Source: Rhynchopus sp. YZ270_cl-10 (taxonomy: Eukaryota > Euglenozoa > Diplonemea > Diplonemida > Diplonemidae). From it: a DNA stretch of 64,000 bases. Below are positions 42,309 through 51,338 of the stretch, one piece after another. The position numbers were made by a program, and so were the translations under genes. The stretch spans positions 186,001-250,000 of the forward strand of contig OZ037876.1 in assembly GCA_964035575.1 (NCBI GenBank). Direction: 5' to 3'. The notes under the pieces were generated by a model. That model saw only the letters and a list, made by a program, of their open reading frames with translations, was not told the DNA's origin and did not search any database. Within the stretch, counting starts at the first letter, position 1; each line of letters opens with the position of its first letter.

Positions 42309-42376
42309 TTTGATAAATTGTTGGAGTAGTGTAGTTGCCTCGGTTGTGTTGCCACAGTTGTGCAATCTCCACTGTC
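42309..42376 (+). repeat. Module B, copy 1
   Basis: The copy reads TTGATAAATTGTTGGAGTAG, then TGTAGTTGCCTCGGTTGTGT, then TGCCACAGTTGTGCAATCTC. Copy 2 lies at 43705-43770 with about 85% identity by eye; truncated forms lie near 31311-31338 and 56021-56046. It shares the outline TTGG...AGTGTAG...CTCCACT with module A, so A and B may be related. Confidence 0.7.
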
Positions 42377-42445
42377 CATTTTTTGGGGAGATACGAACCC
42401 CAATAAGACGAACTATGTCATCCTTCCATCCACACACCAATAAAT

Positions 42446-42478
42446 GAAGAGACCTAAGCCGCGTGCTTAGCCACTTTT
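42446..42478 (+). repeat. Stem-loop module C, copy
   Basis: GAAGAGACCTAAGCCGCGTG continues CTTAGCCACTTTT, with CTAAGC and GCTTAG arms around a shorter loop. Confidence 0.6.
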
Positions 42479-42563
42479 TTTTAAAAAAAATCAAAATATA
42501 TCCGTTTCGCTTGATCAGATCTCGACCGTTTGTTGCATTGCACGCTTCCACTGTTGCACGCTT

Positions 42564-42594
<31 letters not shown>

Positions 42595-43272
42595 GAAAAA
42601 ATTGATTGTTTCCAGCACACGCGGACTGTGTCAGTGTGTGATGGTATATGATTATTGCCTGAAGTACAGAAAATGGGAGTGTCGGTGGCGGAGCACAAAA
42701 GAGGTAAAATGAAAAACATATCGGGTGGGGTCTCTGATCTAATCTGTGCGACGAATATATTTCCCCTAACACGCCATGTTTGGCCAGGGCCTCTCCAGCG
42801 CGTCAGTTGCAAAAAAAAAAAAACCAAAAAATCTTGATGAAATATCCCTGAACGACACACACACACATTTTTTTGAACCACAAAAAAAAATTCCCTGCTT
42901 ACAACAAACATCCCACCGCTGAGGTGAGGTGGCTACAGGCCTTTTATGGATGGGAGCCACCATCTGCTGAACAAAATATTACAAGGAATAAAGTGGGTGT
43001 GGGGGGGGAAGGATACATGGGGACGGTTTTTTTTTTTTCTGTTTTACTAGGTTGTTGTAATATTAGCGGTTTTTTTAGGTAAAAGACATAGATGACCATG
43101 TGTCCTGTGCACATGACATCTATAAAAAAGACCGAAGATAAAATAAACCGGGGGTGCAGGGAAGGGGAAGGGACAGAACTCTGACGAGAAAAAAAGACGC
43201 AAATTGAATACAGGCTTCATTATTGTGTCTTTGATCTTTCAAAAGAAAACCCCATATTATTATGGGAACAAA

Positions 43273-43365
43273 AGTTTAAAGATGGATATGCTTCGCGTAC
43301 ATACACATGTCTTACAAAAGTGGAGTTGATGAGTGCAAATACACGTCTCTGGGACGCAGGCACTG
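43273..43365 (+). repeat. Modules F and D in tandem
   Basis: F (TTTAAAGATGGATATGCTTC then GCGTACATACACATGTCTTA) is directly followed by D (GGAGTTGATGAGTGCAAATA then CACGTCTCTGGGACGCAGGC, then ACTG). Different modules thus join in different orders across the window. Confidence 0.65.
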
Positions 43366-43704
43366 ATGGTCCAAAAAAAGGGGGGGGAAAGAAAGAAATA
43401 TTCTCAGTCAGCAATACTACCTTCGTTGTTGTACACTTTGAGGCGGTATTGTTAATAATATATGTTTTGATAGGGGGGGGATCCCTGCAATGTTGTTATC
43501 TTCCGTTTCATTTTTTTTCTTTTTTTTCGTTCTCAACAAATCATTCTCTGTTTGAACAACAGTTTCACTTTATTTTTATTTTGATATTCACTCTGAGCAC
43601 TTCTATTTGTCTTGGGGTGGCCCCACAGACAGCCCTTTTATAACTACCCAAAGCAATGCGATGGACACGGGGAGGTTTATTTTTTTCAAAACCAATTTTT
43701 CTTT

Positions 43705-43770
43705 TTTGACAAATTGTTGGAACAGTGTAGTTGCCTTGGTTGTGTTGCCACAGTTGTGCAACCTCCACCT
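43705..43770 (+). repeat. Module B, copy 2
   Basis: TTTGACAAATTGTTGGAACA, GTGTAGTTGCCTTGGTTGTG and TTGCCACAGTTGTGCAACCT follow copy 1 closely. It ends about 13 bp before the left end of the pogo-like element. Confidence 0.7.
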
Positions 43771-44173
43771 TTTTTTAGACTACAGTCCCGCCTCTAATTA
43801 GTGAATTTCTAATTTATAATGGGGTGATCTGGGGTCTTTTTTTTCAAGATTATTCACTAGCCATTCACAAAAATTCACAAAAATTCACAAATATTCACAA
43901 ATATTCACAAATATTCACAAATATTCACGAAAACCTACACACCCGCGTATCACGTGTGTTTCCGCCTCGTTGTGAATTTTTGTGAATTTTTGTAAATTTT
44001 TGTGTTTTTTTGTGATTTATTGTGATTTTTTTTTTGGTTTTGGTGTGGTGCATAACCGATTACCCGTGTTTCTACCAGTTTAAACGACGGCATTTGCATT
44101 TCCGGAATCCGCCCGGCCAGTGGTGGGGTCAATTTGCCGAAATGGACAAGTTCTCGTTTTTGGTCAATTTCCG

Positions 44174-44544
44174 CAGTATACACAGTATACACAGTATACA
44201 CAGTATACACAGTATACACAGTATACACAGTATACACAGTATACACAGTATACACAGTATACACAGTATACACAGTATACACAGTATACACAGTATACAC
44301 AGTATACACAGTATACACAGTATACACAGTATACACAGTATACACAGTATACACAGTATACACAGTATACACAGTATACACAGTATACACAGTATACACA
44401 GTATACACAGTATACACAGTATACACAGTATACACAGTATACACAGTATACACAGTATACACAGTATACACAGTATACACAGTATACACAGTATACACAG
44501 TATACACAGTATACACAGTATACACAGTATACACAGTATACACA
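44174..44544. repeat. Microsatellite, 9-bp unit CAGTATACA, about 41 copies
   Basis: An uninterrupted tandem array of CAGTATACA, with no visible variants over about 370 bp. The unit contains the palindrome GTATAC. A lone copy-and-a-half (CAGTATACACAGTA) also occurs near 50246. Long frames across it are by-products of a stop-free repeat. Confidence 0.95.
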
Positions 44545-44564
44545 ATACAGTACAGGGGATTGGG

Positions 44565-45059
44565 AGTACAGTACAGTACAGTACAGTACAGTACAGTACA
44601 GTACAGTACAGTACAGTACAGTACAGTACAGTACAGTACAGTACAGTACAGTACAGTACAGTACAGTACAGTACAGTACAGTACAGTACAGTACAGTACA
44701 GTACAGTACAGTACAGTACAGTACAGTACAGTACAGTACAGTACAGTACAGTACAGTACAGTACAGTACAGTACAGTACAGTACAGTACAGTACAGTACA
44801 GTACAGTACAGTACAGTACAGTACAGTACAGTACAGTACAGTACAGTACAGTACAGTACAGTACAGTACAGTACAGTACAGTACAGTACAGTACAGTACA
44901 GTACAGTACAGTACAGTACAGTACAGTACAGTACAGTACAGTACAGTACAGTACAGTACAGTACAGTACAGTACAGTACAGTACAGTACAGTACAGTACA
45001 GTACAGTACAGTACAGTACAGTACAGTACAGTACAGTACAGTACAGTACAGTACAGTAC
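44565..45059. repeat. Microsatellite, 5-bp unit CAGTA, about 99 copies
   Basis: An uninterrupted array of the 5-mer GTACA/CAGTA over about 495 bp, separated from the 9-mer array by about 20 bp (ATACAGTACAGGGGATTGGG). The 9-mer equals this 5-mer plus TACA, so the two arrays are probably related by unit expansion. The unit contains palindromic GTAC. Confidence 0.95.
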
Positions 45060-45636
45060 TGCAAACCCAAAAAAAATCACAAACCCTGCACTAGCGATTC
45101 ACATAAATTCACAAAAGTTCACAAAAATTCACATAAATTCACAACACCTGCAGAAAACCTTCACATAAATTCACAAAAATTCACAAAACCTGCACTAGCG
45201 ATTCACATAAATTCACAAAAATTCACAAAAATTCACATTCATTCACAAAAGATCCCACACATGGTGGATCACGTGTGTTTTCGCCTCGTTGTGAATTTTT
45301 GTGAATGGCTGGTGAATAATCTTGAAAAAAAAGTCCCCAGATCACCCCATATAAATTCGACCAAATCTGAAAATATTTAATTAGCGACTTTATAAATTAG
45401 AACGTCACTAATTAAGATTTTATAAATTACAGCTTGTCCACCCAAATCCCAGTCTAAATCTCTACCAGACTATCTGCATCTTTCTCTCCGACCATCATGT
45501 CTGTCACGACGGGTTTGTGCGGGTTCTATTGGAGGAATATGTGGAAAAGGAGGTGTGTAATCAGTGATACACGGAGGTAAAAAACGGTGCGGTCGGTGGT
45601 GGCTGTGCGGACGCGCATGCCGTTCACCTCCATGGT

Positions 45637-45918
45637 CTATTTCGCCCACGAGATGAAAAGACCTGGCACCAGGAGTCGGTTACACCGAGGCGTGTCCCGC
45701 CTCATCTTCACCACCATCCCCCTCGCAAGCGACGCAAATCGGTTGGCTGTTGAACTTGTGGGTATTCCCGTAAGGTTGAGAAACCTCTTCAGCTCCTCGA
45801 GGTTCAAAAGAGCCTTGGGTGAAGTACGAACCGCTCTCTTTTTGTGGGTTTTGTACTTGGAGATGGTGGGAGCAGAAATATAGCGTCCTGGGTGAGCGTC
45901 ATTCCACCATGCCATCAC
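45637..45918 (-). pseudogene. Coding remnant inside the pogo-like element
   Basis: A GC-rich island holds a minus-strand frame of about 93 codons that starts MMAWWNDAHPGRYISAPTIS and continues with a basic stretch (KYKTHKKRAVRTSP) and a helix-rich part (LLNLEELKRFLNLTGIPTSS). WW-N-x-x-HPGRYIS-x-x-TISK resembles the second helix-turn-helix of CENP-B/pogo transposases, which would fit the TA-flanked CAGT ends. This is a weak, by-eye resemblance. The DDE catalytic domain is not seen. Confidence 0.4.
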
Positions 45919-45931
45919 ATCAGCGTGCGGT

Positions 45932-45981
45932 CTGTCATTAGTGCCTGCGTCCGCCGATGAACGGTGAGGCTGGCACTTTCA
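45932..45981 (-). repeat. Module D, inverted copy inside the pogo-like element
   Basis: Read on the minus strand: GAAAGTGCCAGCCTCACCGT, then TCATCGGCGGACGCAGGCAC. It shares the 25-base stretch from CCTCACCGTTC to GGCGGACGCAG with the copy at 58518-58562, and shows that modules occur in both orientations. Confidence 0.75.
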
Positions 45982-46152
45982 ACTTCTCTGTCATCCGCCA
46001 TGGCGTTGTCTGTGATGGTGACAATCTCCGGGGCGGTGAGGACAGCCTGCTCGACGATGGTCACATCTTCGGCATATTTCTTTCATTTTTTCCGTTCATT
46101 CCGTGATGGTGACTTGTGCAGGCAAAAAAAAAAATTTCGGCTCCGCCGGGGA

Positions 46153-46322
46153 AAATAATATATATTATTATCGTGAATTTATTTTCCAGTATTTCACGCA
46201 CAGGTGGAAACAGCCCGAGGGGAAGCATTTTTTCCCGAGGGCGAAGCCCGAGGGGAAAAATGCTTCCCCGAGGGCTGTTTCCACCTGTAAGTGAAATACT
46301 GGTATAAATTCACGAAAATATA
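46153..46322. mobile_element. 170-bp near-perfect foldback element
   Basis: The left arm includes CGTGAATTTATTTTCCAGTA, then TTTCACGCACAGGTGGAAAC, then AGCCCGAGGGGAAGCATTTT; the right arm is its inverse through CCACCTGTAAGTGAAATACT and GGTATAAATTCACG. The centre (CCCGAGGGCGAAGCCCGAGG) is itself hairpin-prone. It is non-coding and probably a MITE. Confidence 0.8.
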
Positions 46323-46334
46323 TTATTTTATCTC

Positions 46335-46935
46335 CAAATGAGACCATGAATTTCACAACCCGTTTTCACGTACAAAGAGAAGAAGGTGGGGTGGTTCTTT
46401 TTATGATGATTTTTTTTTTCAGTTTTTTTATGTGGAACTCTTAGCGCTGGACAGCGCCTTGATCCAGAACTGGTGCAGCGGGTTTGTGGCGCTTACGCGG
46501 CTGTACTTCTGATGAAGATGAGGAAGACAATGACGATGAGTCATTTGTGTTCGTGTCGGACTCACTCTCCACAGGTGCCCTCGTACGTTTTTGAGGTGTC
46601 ATTTGAGATTTTGGAAGAAAATTGGGGGGGAAAACGGTGTGTATCCTTGGTTTGTGTGCTACAGAAAATTAACTTAAAAATGCGTTTGAGACCCCTAGAA
46701 TGGCTCAAAATGCCTCTTTTCTGGCTTTAATTGCAAAATTGGGCCTCCAAAGGCCTCCAAAAAAATTTTCGAGAGTTCAGTTCTACGATTTTCGACCGTG
46801 AATTTATTTTTTCTGAGCGTGAATTTATTTTTCTGAGCGTGAATTTATTTTTTGAGCGTGAAATACCGGAAAATAAATTCACGCCCCTCCTTCACGATTT
46901 TGTGAAGGGGCGTGAAATTCATGGTCTCAAGCGGG
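46335..46935. repeat. Inverted pair GAGACCATGAATTTCAC with internal GTGAATTTATTTTT repeats
   Basis: GAGACCATGAATTTCAC at about 46342 is repeated inverted (GTGAAATTCATGGTCTC) near 46911-46927. Between them are three tandem GAGCGTGAATTTATTTTT units (46797-46860), a hairpin CACGCCCCTCCTTCAC...GTGAAGGGGCGTG (46883-46912), and the small frame at 46441-46602. Confidence 0.6.
46441..46602 (-). pseudogene. Short acidic/basic nuclear-type coding remnant
   Basis: Fifty-three codons from ATG to stop: MTPQKRTRAPVESESDTNTN, then a Ser run, then VQPRKRHKPAAPVLD. The mix of a basic N-terminus, Ser/Asp centre and bipartite-like basic cluster resembles a transposase tail or chromatin protein fragment. It lies inside the pogo-like element and on the same strand as the remnant at 45637-45918, so it may be part of the same dead gene. 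No conserved domain. Confidence 0.35.
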
Positions 46936-47056
46936 GATAAATTCAATAACTTAGTATTCCCCCCCCGAAAAATAAATTAATTCACGACTTTATAAATTAG
47001 AACGTCACTAATTAGGATTTTATAAAATAAAACGCTATTATTTATAGGCGGGACTG

Positions 47057-48883
47057 TACTATCATAGGGCAGCAGCCACGATTTTTCTTCACACATTGTT
47101 AAAGCGATGCAATGCAACAATCTGTTAAACAATTGAGGGTAAAACATCCTCTTGTCGTGAAGAGAAAAAAGAGAGGCTATTTGAGTAATCAACGAAATGT
47201 GTAGCGCAGCGAAGAAAGGAATAGTTATGTAATGCAGGCACCTCCGACTGACCCACGTACGAAGAAAAAAGGGGGTGGGAGGGAATTGGAGGGAAGGGAG
47301 GGGAGATGGGTGAGACATAACCTCCTGAGGGAGGAGAAAAATGGTTACAGAGATGGGGGGGGAGACAAGCAATACCCCCTTTGGCCCTCTCTAATGAAAA
47401 ATACGAACTTTTTTTTTTGCCTTTTTGGCGCGTCGCTGTTGTATGTAGATTTTTTTACTTTCGTTTATTTAAAGAACAACAATCTAAAAACAAAAACAAA
47501 CAAAAAACTGGTGGTCCTGACAACCTTTGGTGATTGGGCATCACAAAAATATGCGTGAAATGTGAAAATAGTGCTAAGTTTAAAGTATGTGGTAAAGTAC
47601 GAAACTGTTTTCAACATGGGGATTTTTGTGGTGGGTTAACATGCTCGCTGCGCGTCCTGTGGACAACTTGACAAAAAAAAATTTTGTCACGGACTGGTCC
47701 TCGAACCAGTCTCGTATAGTACTAGGAGCTGAAGTGATTGCAGAAAGGCTCCACCCACCTCGATTTCTGTGGTTTACCTTGGCTCAGTGTACTAACCCCC
47801 AAAATACAAAAATACCCCCCCTAATTTTTATAAGGGTGAATCACATTTTGTCGCACTTTTTCTCGCCCCATTCAACCACCATAAAATTAGAGCGAATACT
47901 AAAAAAAATACCATTTAAAAATGCGGTTACTTCATGTGGCTATCGCATGTAAAGGCAATGTTAAAAGCTAATTTGTTGACCTTCTCCTGTTGGAGAACAG
48001 ACTGAAATTAGCAAAAAAATAAATAAACAAAGTTGGGAAGGTGAACCTCGGCAGTATTGTGCTTTGTCACCTTGATAAACAAAACAACCTGAAACTGACG
48101 CATGCTGTAGAACGTACATATTCTGGGAAATCGCGAAACGCTGCTATAAAAATGACAGCGTCTTGTCAACCCACAGAACGGGGTTAGATTACACCTGTAA
48201 GAGATGAGGAAGATGCGGCAAAAGCAACCCTAGGGTCTGTACATGAGAAAAAGAAAAAGAAATGAGATAAAAACTCCCCTAAGCGTGTGCTGAGCCACCT
48301 TAAAATCGCGTGAAACTCGTATTGGCTTCACGGACAAAAAAATAATGCTTTAAAAAGTAACAGAAACACGCCACGCTGTGCACGGATATTGGGTGGATGG
48401 AGAGGGGTGGATGAGGGGTGTGAGGGAATTTTTTTTTTTGTCTGGGAACGCTGGTGCATTCTTTCCAATTTTTGAGTATAGCTCGTTCTGGTGTCCCCCA
48501 GTCTGGCTGCGTGGTGTGTTATTTTTTTTTTTTGTTTTTGTTTTTGTTTCTTTGAAAGATGAATGCCATTCAATGCCTGTACACATCTACAAAAAAGATC
48601 GGGTCTTTTGTTTGTGCGCTCAAAGCCGGGAAAACAAAAAGGTGAAAAAATGTGTTAAACTGAAGTACGGTTGTTGTGGTTAATTGAGTACTCAAAGAAA
48701 ACAAGCAAGCTCTGTTTTTTTCAATCCGTTTTGTTTGCCCTGCAGCGCTGCCTCCAATCTTTTTAGAATTGACAACAAGTTGTTTTATCAAAAAAAACAA
48801 CGTTGTTCAACATTACTTACGAACCGCAGTGTCAAGCAACGACGTCCAGGAATGAGGATGTTATCACTTCAACTTAGTTACTA
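47057..48883. other. Gene desert, middle part
   Basis: The interval holds a module C-like copy at 48263-48302 (CCCCTAAGCGTGTGCTGAGC), an F-like hairpin at 48554-48598, and a 20-base hairpin GACTGGTCCTCGAACCAGTC at 47691-47710. The rest is homopolymer-rich with no supported gene. Confidence 0.55.
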
Positions 48884-48993
48884 CCTGATTTATGCCTGAA
48901 ATTTTGGTGTTTAGTGCAATTTGGTGATGTTTGATGGGTTTAAATACCACCTTACTCCTCTAAACTCTACAAAAATTTCAGGCATAAATCAGG
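48884..48993. mobile_element. MITE-like element, family 1, copy 2
   Basis: A 110-bp element with exactly inverted 22-base ends (CCTGATTTATGCCTGAAATT then TT). The inner sequence GGTGTTTAGTG and its inverse also match copy 1 at 6148-6251. The two copies lie 42.7 kb apart and in different contexts. Confidence 0.8.
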
Positions 48994-49597
48994 TTGCTCT
49001 GCCCTCCAGCAAATGCAATAACTGAATACCTTTGTATCACAGCTGAGGGTGAAGACGTAAAACAAACCTTTTTTGGTTGCACACAACGATGGAGATTTAT
49101 CCAAGAACCATTGGTCCAAGACAAAAAAAAAGGGGGGGAAATGTTAGGATGACTGACTCTCTGTCACTCACCTAACTAAACTGAAAACTACGGAAAAAAA
49201 TATTTGTTTTTTTTTTTCTTTTTGTTGCAAAGTGCGGATGCTGGCGGAAAGCTATCTCTTCACTCTTCACAATAGACTGATACTAAGGGTCTAAAACAAA
49301 ATAAACACTAAACCAATTGACGAGGGGGGAAAAAACAGAACAAAAAAATAGGTGGAATTATAATAAAAAAAACACCCACAAACCGCCTGGACTAATGAAA
49401 TACCGAGCGTTCTTTCGTGGTTCAAGAAGCCTTTTGCCGCAGTACTTGGATGAAAGACCTGAACGAAGGTGTAGGGCTACTGAATCTGAACGTAATATGA
49501 TTCTACAGTTTGTCCCACAGTGCTTCTCGGTACAACAGCCGTACCGCAAAAAAAAAAGAAGAAAAAAAGAAAAAGAAATAAAAAAAGGGCCGTTCTC
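48994..49597. other. Gene-desert spacer
   Basis: Homopolymer-rich DNA with a degenerate module C trace near 49143-49175. Nothing else is seen. Confidence 0.45.
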
Positions 49598-50042
49598 CAA
49601 ATATCATGGATGTCCAAAGTACTTGAAGTATATCAAGTACTTGATCCCCCAAAAAATCCAATACTTGATACTTCAAGTACTTGACACCCTATTTTTTTTT
49701 CTAGTACTTTTTTACTTGTTCTCCCTCTGTCAAGTACTTTTTTCACAAAAAAAACGTCAAGTACTTGATCAAGTACAAAAAAAAAGTGGATACTTGATCA
49801 AGTACTTGACGTTTTTTTGCGAAAACAAGTACTTGACAGACTCTGCCAGAGGGTAAAAAAGTAAAAAAGTACGAGAAAAAAAAATAGGGTATCAAGTACT
49901 TGATTTCTGTTAAGTACTTGATCAATCTTCAAGTACTTGACTGTCATTTTGAGAGGAAAAAAAAGGGGGGTCAAGTACTTCAAGTACCATAAAAAATCCG
50001 AAAAAAGTACTTCAAGTACTTTGGATATCCATGAAATATGTT
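49598..50042. mobile_element. Foldback element 2, built of TCAAGTACTTGA palindromes
   Basis: About 445 bp contains over fifteen complete or partial copies of the perfect palindrome TCAAGTACTTGA. The outer ends are inverted: AAATATCATGGATGTCCAAA before GTACTTGAAG on the left; CATATTTCATGGATATCCAA before AGTACTTGAAG for the right end reverse-complemented. The design matches foldback elements 1 and 3 but the palindrome is different. Confidence 0.75.
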
Positions 50043-51338
50043 TGGCGTCCAAAAAAAAAAAAGTTACCAAATTTTCCCCAAAAATCCACAAAATCCGCCT
50101 TATTTGGAGTACTGTAACCAGTGTGGGTAGATGGAACCCACCGACACACCGTGGACATAAATACGTTGGGACGTACTAATGTCAGAAATGTCAAAAAAAA
50201 AAAAATGAAGAACAGCCGAAAATTCGCAATTCATTTTTTTTTGTACAGTATACACAGTAAATAAATGATCCCCCAATGCTTTTTGGTAACTGAAAATGTC
50301 GCGTTAAGTTACCCACATTTAAAAAAAACAAAAAAAAAAAAGACACATTTATTCGAGAACACAGATAGACAAAGATCTTTACAAAAACTCCCTGAAAATC
50401 GTGTCACCACTTTGCACAAAAAAAAAAAACGAAATTATTTTTCACAACACGCGATCGTGGCTTTTCCCCGCCCTTCTTTTGTTTTGTCTTTTGTTTTTAA
50501 AAAATTGTGAGATGTATAATCACCAAGAAAAATTGAAGTGCATAACAAAAAAACGCGCTGCACTCTTTTGGGAAAGAAGTCTGCATCATTCAATTTTGAT
50601 TCGGAAAAATAGCACAAAAAATATAAAAAAAAAAAAGAGGGAAATGACACACAGCAAACACCTAAAGCATTCTTATTAACGGTGTCAATCTGTGACATGA
50701 AAAGCAGCCTGCATTTCCCTCTAAAAACGAGAGATAAAAGCTGGTAACATGACCTAACTTTAAAAAAAAAAATATGGGGTGAAACGAGGGGTCAGGGACA
50801 AACACCTTCGCATACGGCAGGCAACCATTCTTTCCCCATCCATTCATGGCCAAGCCACGAAAATGAAAGAAAAAAAAAAAATGGCTCCCTTTTTGTTGTT
50901 GTCCCCCTGAAATGCTTTTTTTGATCATGCAATGAATCTTCACCTTTACCCTATCAATATTTGTTTTTTTTGCAGACCCTTCAACGACGACAATGATGCA
51001 GGCAAAAAAAAAAACAAATCTATGGAGAAGATGGAAATTGATGCAAGACACCTTACAGAGGAACATAATACGAAGGGAGGGGGGTTTTTTTTTGAAGGCA
51101 GCCGTTTTATACATCAGGCGCGCTCCTTGGAGAAGATGTGTGTTGCGGCAAAACGCAACAAAAAGAAGGGGGGTTAATAGAAATGCTGCAGACATACACG
51201 GCGGTGAAAGAACTGATTTGATTTGTGGCTTTATCGTTGGATTACAACGGTGAAACCACGATAAAAATCATAAGTCAAGTCAGTTACGTCATATCGTCGT
51301 GTAAAACGGTTTCGGCTTATTTGGTGATGTGGTACCTT
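50043..51338. other. Gene-desert spacer, last part
   Basis: AT-rich DNA with A and T runs, a lone CAGTATACACAGTA near 50246 and weak D-like traces near 50795-50825. The right end is the 3' flank of the transporter gene. No gene is supported. Confidence 0.5.

Larger units (their letters stand above)
38817..43704. other. Gene desert, first part
   Basis: There is no host gene here; ORFs are short, AT-rich and interrupted by homopolymers. Recognisable modules are C (40031-40070), A (40443-40495), E plus F (41193-41292), C plus D (41949-42053), B (42309-42376), C (42446-42478), an F-like hairpin (43081-43128), and F plus D (43273-43365). The intervals 38900-40030 and 40500-41190 show only homopolymer-rich unique-looking DNA. 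Confidence 0.6.
43811..45358. repeat. Kilobase-scale inverted repeat around two microsatellites
   Basis: The left arm (from about 43821: GGGGTGATCTGGGGTCTTTT, then a T run, TCAAGATTATTCACTAGCCA and TTCACAAAAATTCACAA) is the reverse complement of the right arm ending near 45348. Matching extends over about 75 bp. Both flanks contain tandem ATTCACAAA units, and CACGTGTGTTTCCGCCTCGT occurs near both. Between the arms lie the 9-mer and 5-mer arrays. The whole can form one large stem-loop. Confidence 0.75.
43783..47056. mobile_element. Pogo/Tigger-like Tc1-mariner element, nested and probably dead
   Basis: Both ends read CAGTCCCGCC pointing inward and each is flanked outside by TA, the target-site signature of Tc1/mariner and pogo elements. 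Beyond the short TIR, both ends share an AT-rich subterminal block (CTAATTAGTGA then TTCTAATTTATAA) at slightly different distances, and another copy of that block lies inside at 45386-45425. The 3.27-kb interior holds a giant inverted repeat with two microsatellites, a 170-bp foldback, a module D copy and two minus-strand coding remnants. There is no intact transposase. The family call rests on ends and TA flanks. Confidence 0.55.

Noticed and set aside
44022-45380. Frames of 310-450 codons over the microsatellites on both strands
   Set aside because: The 5-mer and 9-mer units contain no stop in any frame, so all frames are open. The products are pure repeats of three or five residues.
47685-47720. 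GACTGGTTCGAGGACCAGTC hairpin (minus strand) resembling a T-arm
   Set aside because: It is a stand-alone hairpin with no acceptor stem, D-arm or anticodon arm at tRNA spacing.
47626-47952. A 108-codon plus-strand ORF in the gene desert
   Set aside because: It is AT-rich with irregular composition, opposite in strand to all genes, lacks an acceptor-like tract, and has no recognisable domain.
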